NCBI RefSeq assembly: GCF_017355875.1
Contig: NZ_JAFEWC010000001.1
Span: forward strand, 930,001 to 994,000
Length of the DNA: 64,000 nucleotides
Origin: Aridibaculum aurantiacum
GTDB lineage: Bacteria; Bacteroidota; Bacteroidia; Chitinophagales; Chitinophagaceae
Direction: 5' to 3'
This document shows positions 25,415 through 34,120 of this stretch, in pieces (position 1 is the stretch's first letter; each line of letters begins with the position of its first letter). A program made the translations under genes and the position numbers. The notes beneath the pieces were generated by a model that was given only the letters and a program-made list of their open reading frames with translations, had not been told where the DNA came from and did not search any database.

Positions 25415-26632
25415 ATGAATAAGTGGTATAAGGTAGCGTTGTTTAATTTGGTAGTACTTGCTTTTTTAGGCTTTGTACTTCGATATAAAATTAATTTTCC
25501 ACTAGATTTTATTGAGCAAAAAAAACTATTGCATGCTCATTCACATTTTGCTTTCGGTGGTTGGATCAGCTTTTTGTTGCAGCTATTGATCATCAGTAGT
25601 TTTAGTAAAAGATCAGCTCCTTCATCTGCAGGTTGGAATAAGTTCTTTCTGGTTTCTACTGGGGTTAATTATGCAATGATATTCAGCTTTGCGTTGCAAG
25701 GGTATTCACCTTTATCTATCGTATTATCAACTGTCAGCCTGCTGCTTTCTTACTATTTTATTTACAAAATATACGGTGAAGTAAAAGATAATATCATGGA
25801 TGTTAGCTCCAGGTTTATTATGACTGCATTGTTCTTTTTGGCATTGTCATCTCTTGGTCCTTATGCGCTGGCTTATATGATAGCTACTAAGAATTTAGAT
25901 CCCTATCATTATCATAATGCTTTGTATTTCTTCCTGCACTTCCAATATAATGGCTGGTTCACATTTGCAGTATTAGGTTTTCTTTTTAAAAAAGTAGAAA
26001 ATATTAAAGGTTATAAATTATCCTTTGGAAAAGGGTTTTTTTATACAATGGTTTTTTCTATTGTTCCGGCTTATTTTCTTACCACGCTATGGCATAAGAT
26101 GCCGCAATGGGTGGTAGTAAATAATGTAGTAGCAGCTGTATTTCAGCTTATTGCAATTGGGTTGTTTGTTTTATTGATAAAGAAAAGTTTAAAAAATATA
26201 TTCAGGGGATTGCCTGCATTGTCCAGAATGTTGTATTGGCTTTCTATCACAGCATTTTTATTAAAAGCTATACTGCAGTGTGTGAGTGCGCATCCGCAGG
26301 TAGGTCATATAGCATTTACTTATCGGCCTATTATAGTTGGCTACCTGCATCTTGTTTTCCTTGTTTTTGTATCGTTTTACCTTCTAGGTATGTTGGCAGA
26401 GGCAGCCATTATACCTGTAAATAAAGTAATGGCACGGGGTGGTTTGTTGCTGTTCACTCTTACGGTTTTGGTAAATGAAGTGCTGCTCGGAGTGCAGGGA
26501 GTAGGTTCTCTTATGGGAAATTATTTTCCGTCATCCAATACTGCGCTTTTCATCAATACAATCTTTATCACCATCGCTGCTACGTTCATTTTTTTATCAG
26601 CTACATCAAAATCTCGTTTACAACAATTTTAA
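25415..26632 (+). CDS. 12-helix membrane protein, heme-copper-oxidase-like, function unknown
   Basis: A 405-residue polytopic protein with about 12 hydrophobic helices. Histidines cluster where heme-copper oxidase or NorB subunits place metal ligands: HAHSHFAFGGW at the start of helix 2, DPYHYHN...LHFQYNGW around helix 6, and YRPIIVGYLHL in helix 10. This layout resembles CcoN/NorB-type catalytic subunits but the canonical HxH and HH pairs are incomplete, so haem binding is plausible, not shown. It lies behind a Crp/Fnr-type palindrome and 10 bp before the Ric gene, in an NO/N2O locus. A role in NO or respiratory metabolism is inferred from context only. Confidence 0.65.
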   Translation: MNKWYKVALFNLVVLAFLGFVLRYKINFPLDFIEQKKLLHAHSHFAFGGWISFLLQLLIISSFSKRSAPSSAGWNKFFLVSTGVNYAMIFSFALQGYSPLSIVLSTVSLLLSYYFIYKIYGEVKDNIMDVSSRFIMTALFFLALSSLGPYALAYMIATKNLDPYHYHNALYFFLHFQYNGWFTFAVLGFLFKKVENIKGYKLSFGKGFFYTMVFSIVPAYFLTTLWHKMPQWVVVNNVVAAVFQLIAIGLFVLLIKKSLKNIFRGLPALSRMLYWLSITAFLLKAILQCVSAHPQVGHIAFTYRPIIVGYLHLVFLVFVSFYLLGMLAEAAIIPVNKVMARGGLLLFTLTVLVNEVLLGVQGVGSLMGNYFPSSNTALFINTIFITIAATFIFLSATSKSRLQQF

Positions 26633-26642
26633 ATAAATCAAT

Positions 26643-27650
26643 ATGCAAACAACAACAATAGAAACAGCACCTGTTTCTACAGAAGAATTAAATAAATCAC
26701 ATGGAGCCAGGTTGCTAAATGTGACACTTCTTGAGCCAAGGCTAAAACATTCTACTATTTTCAACTGGTTTGATGAACTGCAGCCGGGTGAGGCATTCTG
26801 TATTCTAAATGATCATGATCCTAAGCCGCTATACTACCAGATGATTGCTGAGCGTGGTAATGTATTTGGTTGGCAGTACCTGCAGAAAGGGCCTGTATGG
26901 TGGGAAGTTCAAATAAAAAAGAATGATGCAGACCAAGGCCCAACAGTAGGTGCTATTGCTGCATCTGATATGCGTAAAGCAGAAGTATTTAAAAAGTATG
27001 GAATTGATTTTTGCTGTGGTGGCAAAAAGTCGCTGAAGCAGGCATGTGCCGAAAAAAACCTGGATACCGAAATAGTAGAACGTGAACTACAAGTAGTTGC
27101 TTCGCAGCAGAACCAACCAGTTTTCGACTTCAGCCGTTGGGATGCTGATTTCCTGGTTGATTACATCTACAACCAGCACCACACTTACTATTACAAGGAA
27201 GGTCCGGTTATTTCTGACCTGTTACATAAAGTGGCTACACGACATGGCAATCACCATCCTGAGCTGCTTTTGCTTGCCGAGTTGTATCAAACACTAGAGC
27301 ATGAACTAGCCGCTCATTTCACCAAAGAAGAACGAGTGCTGTTTCCAATGATAAAGCATATGGTACATGTGCGCAATACTGGTGGCGAGTTGCCGGTTGA
27401 ACTTCAACAGGTAGAAACGCCTGTGCAAATGATGGAAGCTGATCATGAAGGAGCAGGAGAGATACTGAAGCAGATGAGGCAGATAACGAATGATTTTACA
27501 CCGCCAGCTAATGCTTGCAGCAGCTTTGGATTATTGTACTTTAAATTGGGTGCTTTGGAAGCTGATCTGCACCAGCATATTCACCTTGAGAATAATATTC
27601 TTTTTCCTAAAGCTGTAGAATTGGAAAAGCAGCTGCTAAATAAACAATAA
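26643..27650 (+). CDS. ric: Iron-sulfur cluster repair di-iron protein (Ric/ScdA/YtfE) with N-terminal DUF2249 domain
   Basis: A 335-residue cytoplasmic fusion. Residues about 20-92 are a DUF2249 domain (ILNDHDPKPLYYQM, FGWQYLQKGPVWWEV). Residues about 100-157 are the DUF542/ScdA_N domain with the diagnostic KYGIDFCCGGKKSL. Residues about 170-325 are a haemerythrin domain with di-iron ligands in YNQHH, RHGNHHPEL, HFTKEERVLFP, EADHEGAG and HIHLENNILFP. Ric proteins repair Fe-S clusters damaged by NO and oxidants. DUF2249 is usually a separate gene in denitrification loci, so the three-domain form is notable. It overlaps the next start by 1 nt (TAATG), showing translational coupling. Confidence 0.93.
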   Translation: MQTTTIETAPVSTEELNKSHGARLLNVTLLEPRLKHSTIFNWFDELQPGEAFCILNDHDPKPLYYQMIAERGNVFGWQYLQKGPVWWEVQIKKNDADQGPTVGAIAASDMRKAEVFKKYGIDFCCGGKKSLKQACAEKNLDTEIVERELQVVASQQNQPVFDFSRWDADFLVDYIYNQHHTYYYKEGPVISDLLHKVATRHGNHHPELLLLAELYQTLEHELAAHFTKEERVLFPMIKHMVHVRNTGGELPVELQQVETPVQMMEADHEGAGEILKQMRQITNDFTPPANACSSFGLLYFKLGALEADLHQHIHLENNILFPKAVELEKQLLNKQ

Positions 27651-28135
27651 TGCAAAAGCCTATAAAGCGATCTAAGCAATTGGTACACCTGTCACGAGAC
27701 CATCATGATGGTTTGCTGGTGGTATGGAAAGTAAGACAAGGTATAAACAAGCAGGTTGCACCACAGGTGCTTGCTCAATTTCTTCAGCATGAATTTGCTG
27801 AACACCTGGCGCCTCATTTTTTGGATGAAGAAAGCCTGCTGTTTGCCAATGCACCTGCTGATGATGCTTTAACGGCTGAAGCTGTGCAACAACATTTTAG
27901 TCTTCGGCAGTTGGTAAACAAGCTGCTACAGGAACCTTCACTGGAAAATATAGAAGGTTTCATCAACTTGCTGGAACAGCACATAAGGTTTGAAGAGCGG
28001 CAACTGTTTGCACATTATGAAAGTATTTTTCCTGCAGAGCAGCTGAAGGAGATAGAAGCGCAATTGGACGCTTCTCATGCAGTGAAAAAACCTTGTACAT
28101 GGAACAATCAATTTTGGCTGCGCGAAAAGAAGTAG
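27650..28135 (+). CDS. Haemerythrin-domain protein
   Basis: A 161-residue four-helix HHE protein. Iron-ligand motifs are LSRDHHDGLLVVWK near residue 13, FLQHEFAEHLAPHFLDEESLLF near 44-65 and LLEQHIRFEERQLFAHYE near 108-125. It would bind a di-iron site and possibly O2 or NO. It overlaps the Ric gene by 1 nt and precedes the membrane gene by 1 nt, so it belongs to the same operon. A role in NO or oxygen handling is inferred. Confidence 0.88.
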   Translation: MQKPIKRSKQLVHLSRDHHDGLLVVWKVRQGINKQVAPQVLAQFLQHEFAEHLAPHFLDEESLLFANAPADDALTAEAVQQHFSLRQLVNKLLQEPSLENIEGFINLLEQHIRFEERQLFAHYESIFPAEQLKEIEAQLDASHAVKKPCTWNNQFWLREKK

Positions 28136-28136
28136 T

Positions 28137-29192
28137 ATGAAGATGAACCCGCTCTTTATATTGCCTTTCATACTTGCTTCATTGATTGTTGCACTTCTTA
28201 GCGGGCTTGTGCGCATAGGCTGGAGCTTACCTGTTTCTCATACTGCCGGTCATCATGGTGCCATCATGATCGGCAGTTTTTTATCGTCGCTCATTATGCT
28301 GGAGCGTGCTGTTACTTTTAAGAATAAATGGATACTGCTGTTGCCACTGTTGAATGCTATCAGCATTATCTTTTTCCTGCGAGGAGACATTGCCATTGCA
28401 TTGTATCTTTTAATTGCTGGCAGTGCAGGTTTTGCTGCTATGTGCCTGTACTTTATCTATACATACAAAGACGCGTATTACTATTTGTTTTTCATTGGTG
28501 CGTCCTGCCTATTGATTGGGAATGTAATGCTGCTACAATCAAACTTTTACCCACAGGCTGCACCGTGGTGGATGGGATTCCTTCTATTTACAATAGTTGC
28601 TGAACGGTTAGAATTAACACGCTTCCTGCAGTTGCCCCGCGGTAGCCACCTAATGCTTTATGCAGCACTGGCTATTGTAATTGCAGGGCTTGTTATTCCT
28701 TTTCACATGCATGGCGATTGGATCTTTGCTTCAGGACTGGTGCTTACTGCTTGTTGGCTGCTTCGGTACGATATGGCTTTCAAATCGATGAAGAAGGCGG
28801 GTCAGCACCGCTACTCGGCACTGTTGCTCATCACGGGCTATGCATGGTTGTTATTTGCTGCTATGTTCTTGTTTGCTGGATCTGAAAATCCTTTTTTATA
28901 CGATGCGACCTTGCATGCGTTTTTCATTGGTTTTGTCTTCTCAATGATTTTTTCTCATTCTCCCATCATTTTACCTGCAGTGCTGCGATTGCCGGTAAAG
29001 CCCTACAGGCCGTTTTTGTACGTATGGTTTGTTTTGCTGCAGGTGTCGCTGGTGCTACGTATGGTGGCTGATGCAGCGGTAATGGTGGAGCTGCGTCGTA
29101 TTGCAGGCATGATTAACGGCTTGGTGATCCTCTTCTTTTTTATATCGATGATGGTGATACTGAAAATAGAGCTGGCAAAACGTAAACATTAG
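28137..29192 (+). CDS. NnrS-like polytopic membrane protein
   Basis: A 351-residue protein with about ten to twelve hydrophobic helices. Motifs SHTAGHHGAIMIGSFLSSLIMLERA near residue 34 and DATLHAFFIGFVFSMIFSHSPIILPAVLRLP near 255-285 resemble the conserved histidine-containing helices of NnrS, a haem- and copper-containing protein that eases nitrosative stress. It is shorter than proteobacterial NnrS (about 400 residues), so family membership is likely, not certain. It is the last gene of the regulator-HCO-like-Ric-HHE unit, and its stop overlaps that of the convergent DUF59 gene by 4 nt. Confidence 0.7.
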   Translation: MKMNPLFILPFILASLIVALLSGLVRIGWSLPVSHTAGHHGAIMIGSFLSSLIMLERAVTFKNKWILLLPLLNAISIIFFLRGDIAIALYLLIAGSAGFAAMCLYFIYTYKDAYYYLFFIGASCLLIGNVMLLQSNFYPQAAPWWMGFLLFTIVAERLELTRFLQLPRGSHLMLYAALAIVIAGLVIPFHMHGDWIFASGLVLTACWLLRYDMAFKSMKKAGQHRYSALLLITGYAWLLFAAMFLFAGSENPFLYDATLHAFFIGFVFSMIFSHSPIILPAVLRLPVKPYRPFLYVWFVLLQVSLVLRMVADAAVMVELRRIAGMINGLVILFFFISMMVILKIELAKRKH

Positions 29193-29485
29193 CTAAATGC
29201 CAGTGCTTCCCTTGCTTCCGCACTCATCATGCTGTTATTCCATTTGGGTTGGTAAACTACATGAACGTGTACATCTTTTACGCCGGGCACTTCGCGTACT
29301 GCTGTTTCTACTTCCTGTGGTAAATATGCAGCGGCCGGGCAGGTGGCAGTGGTAAGCGTCATAATGATGAATACTTCAGCATTTGGCCGTACTTCTACTT
29401 CGTAAATCAGTCCCAGGTTGTAAATGTCTACAGGTATCTCAGGATCGTAAATTGTTTTAATCTTTTCTATTATTTCAGCTTTCAT
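29189..29485 (-). CDS. DUF59 (MIP18/SufT/PaaD-like) metal-sulfur cluster assembly factor
   Basis: A 98-residue protein with the DUF59 fold: YDPEIPVDIYNLGLIYEVEV near residue 13 and LTTATCPAAAYLPQEVETAVREVPGV with the conserved Cys near 50, then HVVYQPKWNNSMMS. Such proteins act as Fe-S assembly or trafficking factors. The ATG at 29485 was chosen because the upstream in-frame start would be TTG. It lies next to the NO-damage repair genes, which suggests but does not prove a link to Fe-S repair. Confidence 0.9.
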   Translation of the reverse strand: MKAEIIEKIKTIYDPEIPVDIYNLGLIYEVEVRPNAEVFIIMTLTTATCPAAAYLPQEVETAVREVPGVKDVHVHVVYQPKWNNSMMSAEAREALAFS

Positions 29486-29589
29486 ATTCAACAGGTAAGG
29501 GAATGGTTAACCGAGGATACGAAATACGGTCTTGTAGCTTCTTCTGCAGCTGACAGATTTCATTTTTTTTGCTGACAATCGTCCTGTTT

Positions 29590-29616
29590 TTGCCCCCGCT
29601 CTAAAGCTACTTTTGA
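29590..29616 (+). promoter_or_regulatory. Candidate promoter for the gene at 29661
   Basis: TACTTTTG at 29609-29616 matches TAnnTTTG, with a TTTG at 29590-29593 upstream; the 15-bp gap is shorter than the usual 17-23 bp. The start codon is 44 bp downstream. Confidence 0.4.
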
Positions 29617-29660
29617 CTTTTTAGAAGAATACGATAACTGAACATTTATTAATTAATAAT

Positions 29661-30044
29661 ATGGAGCTGAACATAAATAATGATACAGTGGTTAAGAACC
29701 TCCAGGCACAGTTCAACAACCTGTATCCATATTTGAAGATAGAGTTCCTTGCTGCCCCTAAACGGCAGAATGGGTACTCACGGGCGGAGAAGGTACCGGC
29801 ATCCGCTACCTTCAGGGCTCTGTATACATTGGATAAAGAGGTTGCCATTGATGTAAATCGTAACCGGACTGTGGCGGAGGTTGAACATGATTTTAAGGAA
29901 AATACCGGGTTGTCTATCCAGCTTTACCGCAAGTCGGGTAATGTGTGGATTGAGACTTCACTGACAGATGATTGGACGCTGGGCCGGCAAAACGACGCCG
30001 GCGAGGTGTTGAGTTTTTATCATCTTCAAAAAAGTACCGGGTAA
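29661..30044 (+). CDS. Conserved hypothetical protein
   Basis: A 127-residue soluble protein with no signal peptide or membrane helix. I do not recognise a named domain. Visible features are a basic central stretch (APKRQNGYSRAEKVPASATFRA), a segment VAEVEHDFKENTGLSIQLYRKSGNVWIET, and a final stretch DDWTLGRQNDAGEVLSF, giving an alternating alpha/beta look. Proteins with this YRKSGxVWIETSxTDDWTLxxQN pattern appear familiar from Bacteroidota hypothetical genes, but no function is known to me. It is monocistronic with its own promoter-like box and a terminator at 30047-30078. Confidence 0.8.
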   Translation: MELNINNDTVVKNLQAQFNNLYPYLKIEFLAAPKRQNGYSRAEKVPASATFRALYTLDKEVAIDVNRNRTVAEVEHDFKENTGLSIQLYRKSGNVWIETSLTDDWTLGRQNDAGEVLSFYHLQKSTG

Positions 30045-30046
30045 AT

Positions 30047-30078
30047 AAAAAAGGCGGCCACAAGGACCGCTTTTTTTA
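30047..30078. terminator. Terminator between convergent genes
   Basis: AAAAAAGGCGGCC-acaa-GGACCGCTTTTTTT forms a stem with one bulged A and has T-runs in both directions, so it can serve both the hypothetical gene and the minus-strand regulator ending at 30090. Confidence 0.82.
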
Positions 30079-30089
30079 TGTAATGTTCT

Positions 30090-31145
30090 CTACAGCATAT
30101 TTCGCAGCTTCTTCTCATTCAGTACCTGGATCTTTCCAGTTTGAATATCTATCAGCTTCTCATCTTTAAAATCGCCCAATGTCCTGATCAATGACTCTGT
30201 TGCTATGCCTATAGCCTGTGCCATATTCTCACGCGACATCTTCAAGATCGGGTTGTCATTTTCATTCTCTTTATACTTCTCGTGCAGCTGTATAAGCCCG
30301 TAAGCTACTTTCTGCCTTACAGAATTATAAGCAAGGTTTAGCAGGTCTTCTTCTTTATCAAGAATGTTATGCGTAATGATCTTGATGAACTGGCGTGCAA
30401 TGGTCATATCGTTTGTTACCAGTTGTACAAAATCATCTTTAGGAATCACCATTACCTGTGTGTCTTCCAGCACCTGCGCATCTTCTTTATAGTTGGTCTC
30501 TTCTAAAATAGGAATGTAACCAAAGAAGTCGCCTTCGCCTACAATGCCGGTTATGAGTTCTTTGCCATCGTTGTTGGTCCGCGAAATTTTTACTTTACCG
30601 GAAACAACATAGTACAAAGCTTTAGGGCGTTCGCCTTCTTTATATATGTAGAACTTCTTTTTAAAACTGCGAATGTCTCTCTCCTCTGATGTCAGCTGTA
30701 CCTTACCTGTTTCTTTTGCACTATTAAGAAAATCGGTAAAGCCTTCCAGCCCATCTTTGAAATGCTGCTGCAGCATCTCGCTTTTCTTTAGCCGTACCTC
30801 TATTGCATTCAGCAGTTCTATTCCATCAAAAGGTTTGGTGATGTAATCGTCTGCACCCATTTCCATCCCTTTCCTGAAATCAGATTTTTCTGACTTGGCA
30901 GTAAGGAAAATAAATGGAATGGAAGATGTTTCCTTGTGTTTGCTCAATAGGTGGAAGACACCATAGCCATCCAGTACAGGCATCATGATGTCGCAGATGA
31001 TCAGGTCTGGCTTTTCCTGCAGCGCTTTTTCTACTCCTATTTTTCCATTCTCGGCAGTTACTACTTCGTAATTACTTAACTCCAGTATCTCCGCCGTATT
31101 CTCCCTTACTTCATCGTTGTCTTCAATTATCAGTACTTTTTTCAT
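30090..31145 (-). CDS. Response regulator with receiver, cNMP-binding and Crp-type DNA-binding domains
   Basis: A 351-residue fusion. Residues 1-122 are a receiver (acidic E8/D9, phospho-acceptor Asp52 in IICDIMMP, Lys in YITKPFDG). Residues about 165-270 are a cNMP-binding jelly roll (VVSGKVKISRTNNDGKELITG, VGEGDFFGYIPI). Residues about 275-350 are a Crp helix-turn-helix (MSRENMAQAIGIATESLIRTLGDF). It would respond to phosphorylation by the kinase encoded just upstream, whose 3' end it overlaps by 23 nt. Replacing the usual DNA-binding domain by a full Crp/Fnr module is a known but minority architecture; it could integrate two signals. The target genes are unknown. Confidence 0.93.
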   Translation of the reverse strand: MKKVLIIEDNDEVRENTAEILELSNYEVVTAENGKIGVEKALQEKPDLIICDIMMPVLDGYGVFHLLSKHKETSSIPFIFLTAKSEKSDFRKGMEMGADDYITKPFDGIELLNAIEVRLKKSEMLQQHFKDGLEGFTDFLNSAKETGKVQLTSEERDIRSFKKKFYIYKEGERPKALYYVVSGKVKISRTNNDGKELITGIVGEGDFFGYIPILEETNYKEDAQVLEDTQVMVIPKDDFVQLVTNDMTIARQFIKIITHNILDKEEDLLNLAYNSVRQKVAYGLIQLHEKYKENENDNPILKMSRENMAQAIGIATESLIRTLGDFKDEKLIDIQTGKIQVLNEKKLRNML

Positions 31146-32436
31146 TTGGTGGTTGTATGGTTGTGTTATTAGGAATATGTACTATGAACGTAGTGCCTTC
31201 ATTCAATTTGCTCTGCAGTTCTATCCTTCCCTGCATTAGTTCCAGGTATTTAGATACAATGTGCAATCCAAGGCCGGTACCCTGGATATTGCTGGCATTT
31301 TTAGCCCTAAAAAATCTTTCAAATAAATGCTCCTGGTCTTCTTCTGAAATGCCAATGCCTTTATCTGAAACTTTAATAATGAGTTCCTCGTCGTTCAGTT
31401 CAAAACTAACATCTACTACTGCGTCGTCAGGTGAAAATTTTATTGCATTAGAAATAAGGTTCAGCAATATGTTTCGCAGGAAATTTTTGTCGATATAAAC
31501 ATCTTTCTCCCCGTTATGATGCAGTGCTATCTTCTGCCCAACTTTTAGCAGTGCCTGCATCTCCTGTATTACATTTTGTATTTCATCTAAGAATGCATCG
31601 TAAGGCATTAATTCCAGGTGGGTTTGTATAAGCCCTTCCTCCAGTTTGCCAAGCGAAAGAAAATCTTCTAAGATGCTCTTCATCCCTGCTACAGCATTTT
31701 TTATACGCTGAATATGCTTCTCAGCTTTTTTATTTCCGTCGGCCTCTATGTACTTCTGCAGCAGGTATGCCGATGATAAGATGGTACTAAGGGGTGTGCG
31801 AAATTCATGCGAAGCCATGGTTACGAACCTCGATTTCAATTCACTCAATTCCTTTTCATTTTCCAGCGCCTCGCTCAGCTCATCTTTCGATTTTTCCAGC
31901 TCTGCCAGTATCTCCCGCAGCATCTTAGTTCTGTCTTCTACCTTTTCTTCCAGCTGGCTGTTCAGCTTTATTATTTTATCTGCTGTTTGTTCCAGTTCAG
32001 CTTTCTGATCCATTACCACGGATTCGTGTTCCTTTCTTACGGTAATGTCAACAATGAAAGCTATGGTGTAATTGTCGCCGTCAATAGAGTAGTGGCTAAG
32101 GCTGACTTCTACAGGAAATTCCTTTCCATCTTTGTTTAGTCCATGCAGGTCGCGGCCTGCACCCATAGCGCGTGGCTCCGGGTGCGCATTAAAGGAATCG
32201 CGGTAGTGAACATGCTTGTGGTGGTACTTTCTAGGAATAAGCACTTCTACCAGTTGCCCTGTTAGCTCTTCTTTAGTATAACCAAACTGCTGCTCGGCAT
32301 ACCTGTTGAAGTTAATGATCCTGCCATCGGTGCCGGTAATGATTATGCCAATTGTGGCGTGGTTAAATAAGGCTTCAAATTGCTGAACCATCTTCAGGTT
32401 CTCCGGCTCAAAATTGTTCTCTTTTCTAAACGGCAT
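31123..32436 (-). CDS. PAS-domain sensor histidine kinase
   Basis: A 437-residue soluble kinase. One PAS/PAC domain at about 15-140 (FNHATIGIIITGTDGRIINFN, FGYTKEELTGQ, and the PEPRAMGAGRDL loop found in FixL-like PAS domains), a coiled coil at about 140-200 (EKVEDRTKMLREILAELEKSK), HisKA with MASHEFRTPLSTI near residue 210 and HATPase_c with NLISNAIKF, DKGIGI and GTGLGLHIV. It ends inside the start region of the receiver-Crp gene (23-nt overlap), so the two form a translationally coupled two-component pair. No haem-binding His was identified in the PAS domain. Confidence 0.92.
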   Translation of the reverse strand: MPFRKENNFEPENLKMVQQFEALFNHATIGIIITGTDGRIINFNRYAEQQFGYTKEELTGQLVEVLIPRKYHHKHVHYRDSFNAHPEPRAMGAGRDLHGLNKDGKEFPVEVSLSHYSIDGDNYTIAFIVDITVRKEHESVVMDQKAELEQTADKIIKLNSQLEEKVEDRTKMLREILAELEKSKDELSEALENEKELSELKSRFVTMASHEFRTPLSTILSSAYLLQKYIEADGNKKAEKHIQRIKNAVAGMKSILEDFLSLGKLEEGLIQTHLELMPYDAFLDEIQNVIQEMQALLKVGQKIALHHNGEKDVYIDKNFLRNILLNLISNAIKFSPDDAVVDVSFELNDEELIIKVSDKGIGISEEDQEHLFERFFRAKNASNIQGTGLGLHIVSKYLELMQGRIELQSKLNEGTTFIVHIPNNTTIQPPNEKSTDN

Positions 32437-32614
32437 TTTTTCTCCCTATAGTTTTGCGTGCTTATTATGTAAAAATAGTAGGAAATAAAGCTGGTAAAGG
32501 AAACAGTTGTCATGTTTTTTACAAGTGAAAAAGTCATTACCGTGCCGGCAGAAGCAAAGGGTAGTAGCAAAAGAGTTTACAGCAGAAAAGATACCTTCAG
32601 CAAAATTTTCAAGA

Positions 32615-34111
32615 ATGACATCGATGGCTGACTATAATATATATAAGGAGAAGATGCAGAAAATTGCAGATGTGCGCTATGCTACCGCAGTTTTGCAGTG
32701 GGACCAGGAAACGTATCTTCCTGCACAAGGTGCCACACACCGTTCGCGGCAGGTGGCCACACTGTCGGAGCTGGCACATACAATGTTCACTGATGCTGAA
32801 TTAGGCAACCTCCTCAACCAATTGAAAACAGCTGACCTGCAGCCGGACGAGCGGCGTAATGTAGACCTGTCGCAGGAGGATTATGAAAAGCAAACAAAGT
32901 TCACACCTGCATTTGTAAGAAAGATGAGTGAAGCTGTGTCGGCAGCCTTTCATGCATGGGTAGAGGCAAGAAAGCAGAATGATTTTTCTGTTTTTGAACC
33001 AGCACTTACAGAACTGGTGGCACTAAAGCGGCAGGAAGCAGAACTGCTGGGTTATAAAGAACATCCGTATGATGCATTGCTCAATGAATTTGAGAAAGGT
33101 ATGACCGTGCAACAACTGGATGCAATTTTCAATGGTGTAAAAGAGCCTTTGCGCCAGTTGCTACAGCAGGTGCAGCAACAGCCTGAACCCGCAGATGATT
33201 TTCTGCACCAGCATTTTCCAAAGCAACAGCAGTGGGAGTGGGGCATGTACCTGGCTAAACAACTAGGTTTCGATTTTGAAGCCGGACGACAAGATATTTC
33301 TGAGCATCCGTTCACCATCAACTTTGGCAGCCGCGATGTCCGCATTACAACGCGCATTGATGAAAAGGACTTCACCAATATGACATGGAGTACCATTCAC
33401 GAGGTGGGACACGCGCTGTACGAGCAAGGACTGCCGGAGGAGATGTATGGGCTGCCGCTGGGTGAATATGCATCACTTGGTATTCATGAGTCGCAGTCAA
33501 GGCTATGGGAGAACTGTGTTGGCAGGAGCAAGACCTTTTGGAAATATTATCTTCCTGTACTGAAACAATATTTCCCGGAGCAGTTACAGGAGGTGGAGCT
33601 GGATGCTTTTGTGAGGGCCATCAACAAAATCAAACCTTCTTTCATACGAACCGAAGCGGACGAACTGACGTATCATTTCCACGTGATTGTAAGGTATGAG
33701 CTGGAAAAGCGGCTGATAGAGGGTTCGCTGCAGGTAAAAGATATTCCGTCTTATTGGAATGAGCAGTACCAGCAACTGCTGGGTGTTACTGTTCCTGGTG
33801 ATAAGCAAGGTTGCCTGCAGGATGTACATTGGGGCCATGGCAGCTTTGGCTATTTTCCGACCTATAGCCTTGGCAGTTTTTATGCTGCGCAGCTATGGAA
33901 GCAGGCGCTGAAAGAACTGGATGGCCTGGAAGATGAGATAAGCAATACCGGTAATTGCCAGCGGCTTTTGGAGTGGCTGAGGCAGAAGGTACACCTTCAT
34001 GGCAGGCGCTACACCAGTGGCGAACTCTGTGAGTTGGTTACTGATGAAAAGCTGAACAGCCAGATATTTCTGAATTACTTGCAGGAAAAAATTAATAGTT
34101 TGCAACCTTAA
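32615..34111 (+). CDS. Carboxypeptidase M32
   Basis: A zinc metallocarboxypeptidase of about 498 residues (M32, Taq carboxypeptidase family) that trims C-terminal residues from peptides in the cytoplasm. The catalytic motif HEVGH is at about residues 262-266 within STIHEVGHALYEQG; other family landmarks are ATAVLQWDQETYLP near residue 20, LGEYASLGIHESQSRLWEN, IRTEADELTYHFHVIVRYELE and WGHGSFGYFPTYSLGSFYAAQLW. The frame is open upstream to 32507, but the family begins near KEKMQKIADV, so ATG at 32615 (or 32624) was chosen. It lies head-to-head with the kinase gene. Confidence 0.93.
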   Translation: MTSMADYNIYKEKMQKIADVRYATAVLQWDQETYLPAQGATHRSRQVATLSELAHTMFTDAELGNLLNQLKTADLQPDERRNVDLSQEDYEKQTKFTPAFVRKMSEAVSAAFHAWVEARKQNDFSVFEPALTELVALKRQEAELLGYKEHPYDALLNEFEKGMTVQQLDAIFNGVKEPLRQLLQQVQQQPEPADDFLHQHFPKQQQWEWGMYLAKQLGFDFEAGRQDISEHPFTINFGSRDVRITTRIDEKDFTNMTWSTIHEVGHALYEQGLPEEMYGLPLGEYASLGIHESQSRLWENCVGRSKTFWKYYLPVLKQYFPEQLQEVELDAFVRAINKIKPSFIRTEADELTYHFHVIVRYELEKRLIEGSLQVKDIPSYWNEQYQQLLGVTVPGDKQGCLQDVHWGHGSFGYFPTYSLGSFYAAQLWKQALKELDGLEDEISNTGNCQRLLEWLRQKVHLHGRRYTSGELCELVTDEKLNSQIFLNYLQEKINSLQP

Positions 34112-34120
34112 CCTGTTGTT

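Noticed and set aside
29551-29562. TGA-N6-TCA sequence upstream of the DUF59 gene as a Crp/Fnr site
   Set aside because: Only the six core bases match and such a pattern is expected many times by chance in a window this size.
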